From Meconema thalassinum (taxonomy: Eukaryota > Arthropoda > Insecta > Orthoptera > Tettigoniidae), in assembly GCA_946902985.2 (NCBI GenBank), contig OX336397.1, positions 193,088,813-193,152,812 of the forward strand: a stretch of DNA of 64,000 bases, written 5' to 3'. The position numbers and the translations under genes are program-made. The notes below the pieces were generated by a model. It did not search any database, was not told the origin of the DNA, and saw only the letters and a list, made by a program, of their open reading frames with translations. Each line of letters opens with the position of its first letter. Within the stretch, counting starts at the first letter, position 1. Positions 25,196 to 37,249 of this stretch are shown here, in pieces.

Positions 25196-26462
25196 GTAAG
25201 TTACTCCATGCCTCTATACAAGACATCTCCTTGTCACGTAATAGCATTAAGGGATTAAGAGTTGTGTTATCACAATTATGTTGTTGACAAACAGAAGCGT
25301 TTGGTTGTTAGGTTGTGTTTTGTACAGCAAGCACAATCCTTGTTGATTTAATGATGGCGAATTAAATTATCTGACCCATACGATACTTCCACCTTCGACT
25401 GCCGGCTTTTAGCGATATTCTGAGCACTGAGCTGCTAGGGGATGCATTATAATGTCATTGAGAAATAGTTAATTGGGTGAAGCTAACAGATGTTTGGCCT
25501 AATCACCTTGTATTAGTTGCCCACTTTGGAGATGAAGTCTAGATTAAGCAAATTATTTAGGATATCTTATATTCTGGTCGAGATCTTCCCATGAATGCCA
25601 CAGAGAGGAGGTCGGTTTGACGCCTCTCATGGGTGGTCATGTGTTCCTTTTTACTTGACTCCGCGCAATCGCTGGAATGGTTCTAAATTATGACAGTGAG
25701 AACCTCCTTCCCAATCTTGAGCATTGCCGAAACATGCAGTTGACTGGTAGCATGAAGATAATACATAATTGAGGATAAGGCTTGAAGGTAAAAGGATGTT
25801 CTTGCACCTTACGGAGAAAGTAATTGCTAATACCTAACTCCTCTTACTTTTACTTGAATGTACTATGAAATCGTTCCTCCATATCATATTTCTTATTTCT
25901 GATAGTTTTTGAAGTACAGTATGTTTTCTTTAATCCTCAGTGTTCCCATTTATAAGGTGTCAGGGAGTAGGTGAAATGTGTGTGTATAAGGCGGGGATTT
26001 TTGCAGACGAATGTCCTTCTGTCCAGCCCATAGGAGGTGTTAATTTTTTTTGATATAGTGATGAGGTACCGTCCCAGCATTATCCTGCATTTAAAAACGT
26101 TGAACCATGTGAAGCCAGTTAGTGGAAAGTGGGGATCGTACCCACTCGTTCTCCGAGACGGATCCCATGATCTGGCAATTTTAAGGTGTGTAATGTTCTG
26201 AGCCCTTCATCTGTTCTATACAGGAACTATAATGATTGGATTTAGTCCCGGTATACAGCAAAGAATCGAGTTTTCAATTAGTACCTACTCCAATCTCCTC
26301 ATTGGCCATCATCTCAATTACAAACTGTGAGTTCCTTTACAGTAGCAGACCTATACTTCTTGTTGTTAAAGGTAGCGGCATTGATGTTATATACCCTAAA
26401 ATAAGACTCACTCTAGAAGGATTTAATAAACATACCATCACTTCTTTTGAAACATTTGTATA
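25196..26462. other. Intron 2, first part: no gene seen
   Basis: No supported gene. Near 26100-26170 a phrase 'gggatcgtacccactcgttc' looks like a degraded dispersed-repeat fragment. Nothing else recognisable. Confidence 0.45.
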
Positions 26463-26730
26463 TTAAACTAGCTGTACCCGGCATGCGTCGCAATGCAAAC
26501 CAAAGAAAGTGTTGGCGTTGTAACTTTGTTTGTTGAAGTGCTTTTGGATTCCCAATATTTTTTTTCCTTTTCCGTTAACCACCTCCAAACTATTGTAAAA
26601 TTGATTTACTTTCTCAAAATAATCATGGGAGAGTGCTCAACAACTCACCAAAGTTTCATCGCAATGAAACGAATGGCATATGAACGCATACGGGACTTTG
26701 TTGAAACGATTCGAGCGCCGTCACTCATAT

Positions 26731-28577
26731 TCATTCATTCATTCATTTATTTGCAATGGGGGGAGTGTCCCCCGGTGGCAAATTGGATACACATAACAAA
26801 TAAATAATTATACATAACAATTCAATACCAATTATACAACAATTAAACTGGAGTATTTACACAAATAGTCAGTCTTTTCTTAAACACACCTATATGTTTG
26901 GGAAAAGGCTCTAAGACTGCGGCAGGTAGAGAGTTCCAGTTATCAATGGCACGGTTTACAAAAGAATATTTACCATAATTTGTTCGCTGTGGTCGGCCCT
27001 TAACGTTGAAAGGATGATCGCTCCTACCCATGTAAGTGGGCTTTCCCAATCGTTTGCTAAGCTCACTCCATGCTGGTTGATTTGTATACGTGTTGTACAT
27101 AGCGCAGAGTCTAGATTTCATCCTCCTAGCCTCCAGTGTTTCCCACCCAAGTTTCTTTAACATACGGCTCACACTGCTCCTGGGATTAAAGTCACTGAGC
27201 ACAAATCTAGCGGCCTTTCTTTGAACCATTTCCAACTCATTGATGAGCCCTACTTGATATGGATCCCAAACCGCCGAGGCATATTCCAGAATAGGTCTTA
27301 CAAGTGACAAATAGCCTAATTCTTTAGCAGAGGTACTACTTCCTTTTAATACCCTCATTACAAAGTGCAGGGATTTGTAAGCTTTTGAAACTACACATCC
27401 TACATGACTACTCAATTTCATATCATTCCTTACGTGAACGCCCAAATATTTGCAAGAATCTTCTTCTACAAGTATTTCCGAGCCAATGTTATATTGAAAA
27501 TCCTGCCTCCGCACTTTCCCTATTTTTAAGAGACTACATTTTCTTGTGTTTATTTTCATTTTATTTGCAATCGCCCACTTATAGACCAGGTTCAGGTCCT
27601 CTTGAAGCACTGCATTGTCTTGTGAGTCATGTATCTTTCGATATATTACACAATCATCCGCAAACAATCGACAGTCACTGCGAATCCCATTTGGTAAGTC
27701 ATTTATAAACGCCAAAAATAACAAAGTTCCGATTACGCTGCCCTGAGGGATACCCGACGTTACGGTAATTTCATCCGAGAATATGCCTTCGACTTTCACT
27801 TTCTGTGAACGACCCGTCAAAAATTCTTGGATCCATAAAATTACTCTTCTATCAATCTTCGTCGAAGCTAATTTATGGAGTAGCATGTCATGCGGCACAA
27901 CATCAAATGCCTTCGCAAAATCTATAACCACGGCGTCGACTGAAACTCCATGGTCTAACGATTCGCTAATGTCTTGAAAAAGTGATAGCATCTGACTCTC
28001 GCATGAGTAACCTTTCCGAAATCCATGTTGCCTATCATTAAACCATGATAATGTTTCCCACTGTTCCCTCAAGTAGTCGCAAATGAGATGCTCCATCTGT
28101 TTACAAACGATGGACGTAAGGCTAACCGGCCTCTAGTTGCCCAATTCAAGTCTGCTCCCTCCCTTAAATATTGGGACTACCGTAGCTCTTTTCCAGTCAT
28201 CTGGGATTTGCGCATTGTTTTTGGACACATTAAACATCACCTCCAAGTATCGTGCCACGGCCCTACCCCCTAGTTTAAATACTTCACTAACAATATTATC
28301 ATGTCCCTTTGATACATTGAAACGTAATTTTTGTATTAGCTTTACAATTACTGACTGGTTTATTTGGAACAGGGGAGCCCCTGATTCGTCGTTAAGGTCC
28401 AACACACAGCTATTGGATTTATTGAACACACTACCGTAAAAGACATTTAATTCATTAGCAATGGCCTGTTTCTCAGTAATTAATTTACCGTCACCGGACA
28501 TTATCTTCGACAAATTATTTGGATTTCCCTTTCTTCTCCTAACATAACTGTAAATTTTTTTCCACCCATCATGATAA
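26731..28577 (-). mobile_element. 5'-truncated non-LTR retrotransposon nested in the 160-bp array
   Basis: TSD TCATAT at 26725-26730 and 28578-28583. Removing the insert rejoins the host unit ('cgccgtcactcatat' with 'gttgaatctacttgtgcg'). On the minus strand the 3' end carries an (AATG)n tail (26731-26750), as in CR1/Jockey-group elements. The 5' end stops inside the coding region just before the RT domain. Confidence 0.9.
26843..28577 (-). pseudogene. Reverse transcriptase of the nested non-LTR element, one stop codon
   Basis: One frame runs from the 5' truncation point to 26843 and is interrupted only by TAG at 28133-28135, where the usual NYRP motif would have Tyr (N-stop-RPVSLTS). Visible motifs are QHGFRKGYSCE, VIDFAKAFDVVPH, SGIPQGSVIGTLLF, the catalytic FADD at 27653-27664, and a C-terminal thumb with KAARFVL and NSLPAAV. 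No endonuclease domain is present because the copy is 5' truncated. With one nonsense change in roughly 570 codons it is a fairly young insertion. A more decayed relative lies at 33113-34205. Confidence 0.9.
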
Positions 28578-30355
28578 TCATATGTTGAATCTACTTGTGC
28601 GCCACCCATTGAAAAACGGATTAACTAATTCATACACCTTCGCAGGACTGTACTCAACTCCCCAATGTTTTATCATAATCGGATGAATGGTGTATGCACG
28701 CATACGGGACTTGGATGAAACGATTCACGCGCTGTCGCTCATTAATTGAATCTACTCGTGCGCTACCAATTGTAAAATGGATTTACTAAATCAGAAATCT
28801 TTGCGGGGGTGGAAACAACATTTCTCCAAATTTCATTGCAATCGCATGGATGGTATATGAACGCACACGGATTTTTTTTAAACGATACGCGCACCGTTAC
28901 TAATTTGTTGAATCTACTCGTGCGCTACCTATTGTAAAATAGATTTATTAAGTCAGAAACATTTCCTGGAGTGTGCACAACAATTCAACCAAAGTTTCGT
29001 AGCAATCGGATGCATGGTACCGGTATATGAACGCATACGGTACTTTGTTTAAGCGATTCGCGTGCCGTCGCACATGTGTTGAATCTACTTGTGCGATACA
29101 TATTGTAACGTGGATGTACTAAGCCATAAACCTTCCTTGAAGTGTACACAACATCTCCCCCAAGTTTCATCGCTATCGGACGAATGATATATAAACGCAT
29201 ACGGGACTTTGTTGAAACACTTCACGTGTCGTCGTTCATTTGTTTAATCTTCTTGTGCGATACCTATTATAAAGTGGACTTATTAAGCCAGAAAGCTTCC
29301 CTGAAGTGTACACAACATCTCACCCAAGTTACATCGCTGTCGGACGAATAGTATATGAACGCTTACGGGACTTTGTTGAAACGCTTCGTGCGTCATCGCT
29401 CAATTGTTGAATCTACTCGTGCCCTACATATCGTAAAGTGGATTTGCTAAGCCAGAAACCTTGCCTGAAGTGTACACAACCTCTCACCCAAGTTTCATCG
29501 CTATCGGACGAATGGTATGTGAACGCATACAGGACTTTGTTAAAACGCTTCGCCCGTCGTCGCTCATTTGTTGAAGCTACTCATGCACTACCTATTGTTA
29601 AGTGGATTTACTAAGCCCGAAACCTTCCCTGATGTGTACACAATAACTCACCTAAGTTTAGTCGCTATCGGACGAATGGTATATGAACGCATACGGGACT
29701 ATGTTGAAACACTTCGCGCGTCGTCGCTCATTTGTTTAATGTACTTATGCGATACCTATTGTTAAGTGGATTTACTAACCCAGAAAGCTTCCCTGAAGTG
29801 TACACAACATCTCACCCAAGTTACATCGCTGTCGGACGATTAGTATATGAACGCATACGGGACTTTGTTGAAACGCTTCGCCCGTCGTTGCTCATTTGTT
29901 GAATCTACTCGTGCGCTAGCTATTGTTATGTGGATTTACTGAGCCAGAAACCTTACCTGAAGTGTACAGAACATCTCACCCAAGTTTCATCGCAATGGGA
30001 TGAATGGCATATGAACGCATGTGGGACTTTCTTGAATCAAACGCACGCCATTTTGTTGAAGCTACTCGCGCGCCATCTATTGTAAATTGGATTTACTACG
30101 CCTATAGCTTTTCCGGGACTGTGCGCAACAACTCACCAAAATTTGATCGCAATCGGATTAATTGTATATGATCGCATCGCCATTAAGCATTTGTTTAAAG
30201 TACTCGCGCGCTATCTATTTTGAAATGGATTAACTATTTCTATAAACCTCTCGGAAGTGTTTACAACAACTCACCAAAATTTTATCGCAATCAGATGAAT
30301 GGTTTATGAACGCATAAAGGACGAACACACAGACATTCCTTTTTATATATACTTA

Positions 30356-30838
30356 AGATAAGATTGCAGTGATTTGTTAAATGAAGTCTTGTATAATATT
30401 GTATAATATTCTAAATATTCTAAATGATGATTGCTTTATGCCTGTAATTTCAAAACTTAGGTGGTGCAAATATTGGCAGTTTTGTTTCTTGTTACTGAAT
30501 GATGTGTGCTCGAGTTGGATCCTTGGACGTCTTTTAGTCTTAAGGCTAAATATTTAAACATAAATGTTTATTTGTCTACAATCCATACCGCATTCTCAGC
30601 ATTGTCCTTTGCTTCAAGATTTAGTTAACAGGTGACACTTTATTGTAAGTTACAGAATTTGGGGTTGTAACCACTTATCTGTATAATGTTCAACCCCAGC
30701 ACTAGGATGTGAATGACAGTACGAAAGTCGTTCAGCGAATACATCTCCACTTTAGTAGACCAGTGCAGTAAAAGTTCATAGTGTGTTATTTATGTAAAAG
30801 TATAAGCATATAAATAAATTATTCCATCTTATCCCTAG
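30356..30838. other. Intron 2, last part: no gene seen
   Basis: AT-rich sequence with a short 'tataatattg' duplication near 30395. It ends in the polypyrimidine and acceptor 'ttatccctag' of exon 3. Confidence 0.5.
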
Positions 30839-30897
30839 GGTGGGGAAGAAGAAATCCATGAACAGGAAAGTGTCGGAAGAGGAAATCACTTAAATGA
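30839..30897 (+). CDS. C2H2 zinc-finger gene, exon 3
   Basis: Acceptor 'atcttatccctag|GG' and donor 'AATGA|gtaagt' bound 59 nt. In the phase delivered by exon 2 it reads 19 open codons (GGEEEIHEQESV and on), then leaves GA for the next exon. Exon 4 begins with G, giving Glu and the correct frame into the finger array. The peptide continues the acidic leader. It is the weakest of the four exons on its own, but the phase arithmetic closes only with it included. Confidence 0.65.
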
Positions 30898-31083
30898 GTA
30901 AGTCTTCAACAGAGAAAATACGCGATCTATCGCTTTAAATGTGCATAACTGTAACTTTTGGATTTGAATATTATTTGTTTGCAGTGTTTGTAGTCTGTTT
31001 GGATCGTAAACTTAAAACAATTAAAGACTGTACAGGACAAATTGCTGAGAATCCATGCAAATAAGAATAAAAAATCGGAGATA

Positions 31084-31400
31084 TATTGGCTTTCACGGCC
31101 GGTGAATTAAAACTCAGCAATTCTTCTAGGTTTGTGCCGTGTCTTGTGTGGGGTTTCGCCTAGGACACCAAGCTGGCTCATCGGCGGGCTCTTGGTGTCC
31201 CCGCCCGGACCCCCACAGGAGTATCGAACTGCGCGATACCTCCCTTTATATAGAGTGCAACTGCACTCCTTGACTGCGAGAACCAAAAGCTCAAGTAGCC
31301 TCAATCTCCCTATGAAGGCTTCCAACAAGATGGTATATTGGCTTTCACGGCCGGTGAATTAAAACTCAGCAATTCTTCTAGGTTTGTGCCGTGTCTTGTG
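31084..31400 (-). repeat. Short repeat, copy A, with partial head-to-tail duplication
   Basis: About 67 bp at 31084-31150 (containing the palindrome TTCACGGCCGGTGAA at 31092-31106) recurs at 31335-31400, so the copy is about 1.25 units of a 251-bp repeat. It includes about 25 bp ('caacaagatggtatattggc' region) at the junction that copy B lacks. Copy B at 31669-31910 is the same unit inverted. Confidence 0.85.
31147..31217 (-). ncRNA. Hammerhead-ribozyme-like core in copy A
   Basis: Read on the minus strand, TGTGGGG (31217-31211) pairs with CCCCACA (31153-31147) as an open stem III. GTC follows the first strand as a canonical cleavage triplet. CGGGC/GCCCG forms stem I. Then come CCGATGA, a short GCC/GGC stem II, and GAAA. 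The layout is that of a type III hammerhead, but the conserved CUGAUGA is CCGAUGA. The two loops are also complementary over 10 nt (GGACACCAAG/CTTGGTGTCC), allowing a competing hairpin. Activity is therefore uncertain. Copy B (31799-31869, plus strand) has GACA instead of GAAA. Confidence 0.35.
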
Positions 31401-31668
31401 ATTCCTCTATAATCTCAGTTTTGTCTAAAAGTGGATTAGTTTACGAGTGAACTTATTGTAGGCTATCATTAATTTGTATGAAGAAAAAGTTTTTTAATAG
31501 AGCTAGTATTAAAACACCTTTGGATTGTAAGTGCTAAGTTGTAAGTAATTCTGAAAGAAAGATTTCTGTATTAAGCACCTTCTTCTTGAATGTCACTGTC
31601 CAGAAGAGACCAAAGAATGCCTTTCAAAATAAAGGGAGAATATAAAGGTAAATAATTTCAAACCTATA

Positions 31669-31910
31669 AGAATTGCTGAGTTTTTATTCACCGGCCGTGA
31701 AAGCCTTCATAGGGAGGTTGAGGATGCTTGAGTTTTTTGTTCTCGCAGTCAAGGAGTGCAGTTGCACTCTATATAAGTTTCACGCAGTTCGATACTCCTG
31801 TGGGGGTCTGGGCGGGGACACCAAGAGCCTGCCGATGAGCCAGTTTGGTGTCCTAGGCGACACCCCACACAAGACACGGCACAAACGTAGAAGAATTGCT
31901 GAGTTTTAAA
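31669..31910 (+). repeat. Short repeat, copy B (inverted relative to copy A)
   Basis: 'agaattgctgagtttt' at 31669 recurs at 31892, a period of 223 bp, so this is one unit plus a short direct overlap. The body matches the reverse complement of 31084-31400. Together the two copies form an inverted pair with about 270 bp between them. Confidence 0.85.
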
Positions 31911-32654
31911 AACCGTAGAGCTTACCGGATGTTTTATTGATGTTACTGGGAGGAAATGTTACTCACGACTGAACTTGATGAGTTCGGGCTGGTTTTAATG
32001 TGACAGTATAACTTAGCACTGTGAAAATCCTTTGTTTTTAACTAGCTTTTTAAGAAACCTTCTCTTATAGTTCATTTTGTAGAAGGAAATTTATAAGTAT
32101 CTACAATAATTTGATTTTATGATTTTAAAATTTAGAAATTGTACAGTCTACTTAGGGAGTAAGATAACTTTGTCGTTCGTTTTTTCAGGACTATAATTTT
32201 CAAATCCGTTTCCGTTTGAACTCGTTAAGTATAACAATGAATTTTTCTCATGAGTTCTTAGTGATAGGGTCTGCAACTGACACAAGATCCTGAGTCTTGA
32301 TAGCACCATGAATTGACCGAAGGAGTGGGAATAATGGAGTTTTGACAAAATATTAATACATTCCTTAATAGTGGATACTCCCCTTTAATTACTTAAATCG
32401 TCAGTCTGAACAGTTTCTTGATATGACCGACCCTTACGCCAAGGGATGAGCAAAGTATGTTTGGACTTACTGTATAGGAGTATAGGAGCTTGCTTGTTGC
32501 GTAACGTGTGGAACTTTTGTTGGTACACAATTGACAAATCTAGTACATTTCAATAGTCTTCTTTTCCTGGTGAAAAAGACCACCACCTTCCGGCATGCCG
32601 AGAGAGATATTTTATATCCTTTTTGAACTATTTTCATTTATGAAAAAAAAATAG
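31911..32654. other. Intron 3 spacer, no gene seen
   Basis: AT-rich sequence without a recognised element. Confidence 0.5.
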
Positions 32655-33112
32655 GCTTATGAGATCACCTCATGTCCGGGTGTCCGTGTGTGTGCTTGTG
32701 TGATTCGTGTGTGTGTGCCCCTCCCCCCTAATAAGATCTAATCGGCCGGAGCGATTTCAAACAAACTCGGTAAGATCATAGCATTATTCCAGACGACCCC
32801 CACCGAACCCTTCAAATTTTGTTACGTTTCACCAATCCAACATGGCGGCTGCGCGAAATATTTCACCAGCATTTAATATCTCCGAAACGATTACCGATAT
32901 CACCCTGGAAATTTGTACGGTGATAAAGGGAACTACTAGAATTACGTCTATGTGACTTGAAAAACTGGTAACTACAAAACCAACATGGCGGCCAAGCAAA
33001 GTTGCGACATTTAAATAGACGTTTCTAGCAATTTAACCAACCAAATGCAATTAAACTTTGTACAGTATATGTTTATACACAATTCGCAACTTAGGAACTA
33101 TAGTAATTACAT
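32655..33112. repeat. Dispersed repeat starting 'aggcttatgagatca'
   Basis: 'taggcttatgagatca', a GT-rich run and 'aacatggcggc' phrases mirror the start of the repeat at 35130-35570 ('tagacttatgagatca', GT run, 'gccgccat'). Probably a diverged member of the same family. Confidence 0.45.
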
Positions 33113-34205
33113 CGTAGTATTTACACACACAAAAAAACAGTCTTCTCTTCAACACATCAATATGTTAGGGGAAAGGCTCTAAGACTGAAGCAGGTTATGC
33201 GTTCCAATTATCAATACTACGATAAATGTAATAATATCCCCATAAATTGTGCGCTGTGTTTAGCCCTTAACTTAATGTGGATGATCTGTCCTACTGAGGT
33301 AGGTGGGATTTTCCAGACGTTTGCTTAGTTCTCTCCATGCTGGCTGATTAGTGTAAGTGTTAAACCTTCCGTATAGTCTAGATTCCATCCTTCTCTCTTC
33401 CAGAGACTCCCACTTTACTTTTTCTATCATTCGAGTTACCCTACTTCCCAGATTAAGATCGTTGAGCACAAACCTAGCAGCCTTTCTATGTACCATCTCC
33501 AGCTCATTGATAAGCCCTACCTGATATGGGTCCCAAACCGCTAAGCCGTATTACAAGATTGTCCTCACCAGGGCCAAACATCCCAATTCATTTGCGGTAG
33601 AGCTACTGCCTTTTAATACCCGCATTACAAAATGAAGTGATTTGTACGCTTTGGACACGACACAACCCACATGGGTACTCCATTTCATATCATTCCTTAC
33701 AAGGATGCCCAAGTATTTGCACCAGTCTTCTCCTACAAGTATTTTCGAGCCGATATTATATTGAAAATCATGCATTCGCTCTCTCCATATTCTCTTGAAA
33801 CCACATTTACTCGATTGCATCTTCTTTTTATTGTCAAACGCCCATTTATGAACCTGATCGAGATCAGTTTGTAACTGAGCGTTGTCTTGTTATCTATGAA
33901 TGTTTAGGTATATTAAACAATAATCCGCAAACAATCAGCAGTCACTTCGAATCCCTTTCGGTAGGTCGTTAATAAGTGCCAGAAATAACAGGGGCCCAAT
34001 CACACTACCCTGAGGGACACCTGACGTTATCAAAATGTCCTCCGAGAATATTATACATTACCTTTTGCGACCGACCGGTCAAGAACTCTTGAATTCATAA
34101 AATTACTCTTTTATCAATATTTATTGCCGCTAGCCCCTGTCTAGCGAGTCATTAATGTCCTGAAAGAGTGATAACATTCGGCTCTCGCATGAGTACTGTA
34201 CCCAA
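33113..34205 (-). pseudogene. Decayed fragment of the same non-LTR family as 26731-28577
   Basis: Minus-strand pieces MVHRKAARFVLNDLN (33272-33496) and DFQYNIGSKILVGED with SKAYKSLHFVMRVLKGSS (33551-33820) align phrase by phrase with the nested copy at 26843-28096. Nucleotide similarity extends from 'gtagtatttacacac' (about 33113) to 'ggctctcgcatgagta' (about 34195). There are several frameshifts and deletions, and the region upstream of the fingers domain is missing. No TSD was found. Confidence 0.85.
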
Positions 34206-35129
34206 ACTGATGAAGATTGCCAAAATCCGAAGAATAAAAAGATAAACCAGAATCGTAGCAACATGTGGTACCCGGCTAAAACCCACGAAGAACTACTGAC
34301 AAAATCATCAGGAAGGGTAGAGTTATCCTACATTGTGCTACAGGAGAAACTACAGGTTCGATTAGGACATCACGAAAAATTGGAGAGTGAGAAACCCTTC
34401 TAACACTCGTGAATTGGGTAAATTGTGGGCCCAAGAGTCCTATCTCCACTGTAGCACAATACAACCCTAAATAAATGCAAATAAGAAAAACCAAACTTAG
34501 ATAAAACACCAGCAACACGCAAATATGTGCCTGTATAAATGTATTTACTCAAGATGGACAACTACAAAATAAATGACACCTAACGACTGCTTGTAGTCGC
34601 TTAGTAAAAATCAAAGTCAAACTAGATTGCCAATTAGAGCAATAATTATGAACTTGAATCTGGAAATTAGACTTCAATCGACCTATACACTAATTTAAGG
34701 AGTAAAAGAAAAATATTTAAACGTTACCTAGCTCAAAATAAAATAAAATTAGCGTTGGCCTTTCGCTATTACAAAACATCTTCGAACTCTCTTCAAGACT
34801 ACTTAAATCCTTCCAACCCTATTTTAAAATAAAAAAAAAACATTACCGAAATTAATAATAATTTGCAAAAATATTAACTCTCTGTTTACATTCATCGTCG
34901 CCATTTATTTTCCAGTTATAAATTCTTGGAATCAAGCTTTAAACCAAGTTTTGAATCAAGCCTTGAATCAAACCACCAAATTTTTGTCAAAATCATTATT
35001 AGAGTTGTAAATCGGCTTTAATAATCCGTGCAGTAAAGCCTAGATCATATTTATGTCCGCACCATAATTTACTGTTTTCCTTTTCAAATAGAAATTCTCA
35101 CATAAATACATTTTTAGCCTACTTTCGAT
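34206..35129. other. Intron 3 spacer, no gene seen
   Basis: No recognised element. A small internal redundancy ('ttgaatcaagccttgaatca' near 34950) is present. Confidence 0.5.
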
Positions 35130-35700
35130 TTTTGCAAAAAATGAAAGTAGACTTATGAGATCAACACAGGGCGAAAAAAGTGTGTGTATGTGTGTGTGTG
35201 AGTCTGTGTGTGTGTATGTGTGTGTGTGAGTCTGTGTGTGTGTGTCTGTGTGTGTGGGAGTGTGTGTACTCTGAATGTCTGTCCCCCCTATCAATTCGAA
35301 CACGGTGAATGCGAATTGAACGAAATTTGGTACAAAGGTAGCACTAGCAAAGGACACCTCAGTGTCATGTTTTATATCGCCGCCATCTTTACTAAAACTG
35401 AATGGCGGCCACTCAATCGTTCAAAACGTAAAATCAAATAACGACTAACCAAATCATCCGATCTCTACCAAATTTGGTAACAACATACCTTCGTATAGGA
35501 TGCGTCTTGTGACCAAACTACATGGTCGTCCGCCATACCATTTCAGGATGGCGGCCGTGCGAGTTATGCAAACTTTATAATCCATATCATGGGACCCACC
35601 AGTTCCGATTATCGAGCCGAGAATCGTTTTAACTGTTCTAAAGGAAGAGGCAAGTTCGAAATTAAAAGTTTATTTTGTAATACCATAGTGCAGACGTGAT
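35130..35700 (-). repeat. Dispersed repeat with GT-rich tract, reverse-oriented relative of the 293-bp unit
   Basis: 35180-35275 is a TG/GT-rich microsatellite. 35280-35570 is the reverse complement of the 1-1712 array unit ('tttatatcgccgccatcttt', 'tgaacgaaatttggtacaaa', 'aacatacctt...'). The two sites are 34 kb apart and opposite in orientation, so this is a dispersed family that became tandem at the left edge. Confidence 0.75.
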
Positions 35701-36669
35701 TTTAAAAAGCTGAGCCGATTCAGTAATATGACAAGATGGCAGTGGATATCTTGTGTCTGACTTATATTTCACTAATTTGAGTATTGCATGCAATATAGCG
35801 TACTGATACAAAATAAATAAACTTTGTATGAAATGCTTTATATATAAATAATATACTCCAGTGATGAAATCGTTTAGTATAAATCATTATTTGCTAACAA
35901 GTTCTATGTAAGTCATTTTATATAGAACGATATTCGTTGACACAATTAGCTCAGTGGTAGAGCGTTAGCCTATCGCTCAAATGCCTACGGTTCAAACCCG
36001 ATCAGAGCTAGGTTTTTTGCTTGAAATGTTATATGTTTATTGTTTTGTAATGACTCAGATGTTTTAAAATTAAGCGTTATATTGTGCATATTATGGTGTA
36101 AAATATATATTTAATTAAAACATAATTCGCCAGCAGATTTACTCGAGACATCTAGCTGCCAAAAAGGTAACTTATTAACTTCCAGATTTTATTGAAAAGT
36201 TTCTTCTTCTGGCCGCTAGAATGCACTCGCTCTGTTAGGATTATATTGTTCGATATTTCACCACTAGATGTCACGACTAGTCTACGTGGGGCTCCATTGA
36301 TTACTATACCATTGGCATTCTATGCGCATCGAATTTGAAGAATGACAAGATGATACTACGATACATTTTTACTTTTTATTTTAAAGGGTTTGTAACAGCC
36401 TATTTTTCGTTACTTGAAAATGTTATTTGAAGTAAAGAACAAAACGATTTCACATAGTAACTGAATTCAAGCCGTTGGTGTTAGTTCAGGTTATTAATTA
36501 CTACTTTTATTTCAGGCAAATAGCAATCGAAAATATCCACATAGTTTGTGTACACACGTCTCTGTAGGGTCATGGAAAGATTTGTTAATTCAATTAGGGT
36601 TGTGAAAGCCATGCACAACCAGACGTGTAAAGACATGCCTCAACTCAAAGTTGGATGTTGCCCACGGCA
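35701..36669. other. Intron 3 spacer with one tRNA-like sequence
   Basis: No gene seen apart from the tRNA-like sequence at 35939-36012. Confidence 0.5.
35939..36012 (+). pseudogene. tRNA-like sequence (pseudogene or SINE head)
   Basis: A perfect A box (TAGCTCAGTGG, 35947-35957) and B box (GGTTCAAACCC, 35989-35999) are followed by a T run. The acceptor stem does not pair, the T stem keeps only three pairs, and the anticodon stem has two mismatches, so it is not a working tRNA gene. It could be the head of a SINE whose body I do not recognise. Confidence 0.5.
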
Positions 36670-36675
36670 GGTCGT

Positions 36676-36679
36676 ATAT

Positions 36680-36736
<57 letters not shown>

Positions 36737-36960
36737 TTATTGGTTTTACATCCTTTTTAACTACTGCTGCTTTTAGAGACACCGGGGTGCCGGAATTTTG
36801 GCCCGAAGGGGATCTTTAACGTGCCAGTAAATGTACTGACACGGCTCCCTCGCATTTGTGCACCCTCAAATGCCAGCTGACTGCGCCAGGATACGAACCT
36901 GCAACCTAGGGCCCAGCAAGCGAGAACGTTACCGCTAAGCCACGCAGCCAGTCCGGTCGA
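36676..36960 (-). mobile_element. tRNA-derived SINE with (ATT)n tail
   Basis: Minus strand: tRNA-like head with A box TGGCTTAGCGG (complement at 36932-36942) and B box GGTTCGTATCC (complement at 36889-36899), a body with 'acgttaaagatccccttcgg', and a 3' tail of about 18 ATT units (plus-strand AAT run, about 36682-36735). An imperfect 12-bp TSD, 10 of 12 matching, lies at 36670-36681 and 36955-36966. Confidence 0.85.
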
Positions 36961-37249
36961 TTATGTCTCCAGATCCATAACATTCTTGATATACTTCTTA
37001 TCTTTCTTTCTTCAATGATGGTAGCAGTTTTTATCTAGGTTGTGGCGTTTGGTAGAGGTAAATCGTTTCTAAAGTCTTCAACAAAGAATAGTTCTATTAT
37101 ACTCTTTGATAATAACAACGAGTTATAACTATACTCATACATTTAGGAGAAAGTAGGCTATATGTTCTTTACTGAACATCTTGTTAATATTCTTCGATGG
37201 AGCCAGATTTTGAATGCCTCTAGTTTTTTTCATGGTGCTAGCCTTCAAA

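Larger units (their letters stand above)
26463..30355 (+). repeat. Dispersed element built of ~160-bp internal tandem units
   Basis: Starts 'actagctgtacccggcatgc', a phrase typical of an abundant insect dispersed repeat, and ends 'ttcctttttatatatactta'. Between are about 12 units of ~160 bp, each with 'tgaacgcatacgggactttg', 'gaatctactcgtgcgctacc' and 'aagtggatttactaagccag' variants. The first unit (26560-26730) is separated from the rest by a nested non-LTR element at 26731-28577. The units match one another less than perfectly, so the array predates that insertion. No coding capacity of its own is seen. Confidence 0.75.

Noticed and set aside
35939..36012. Functional tRNA gene
   Set aside because: A and B boxes are good, but the acceptor, anticodon and T stems do not pair.
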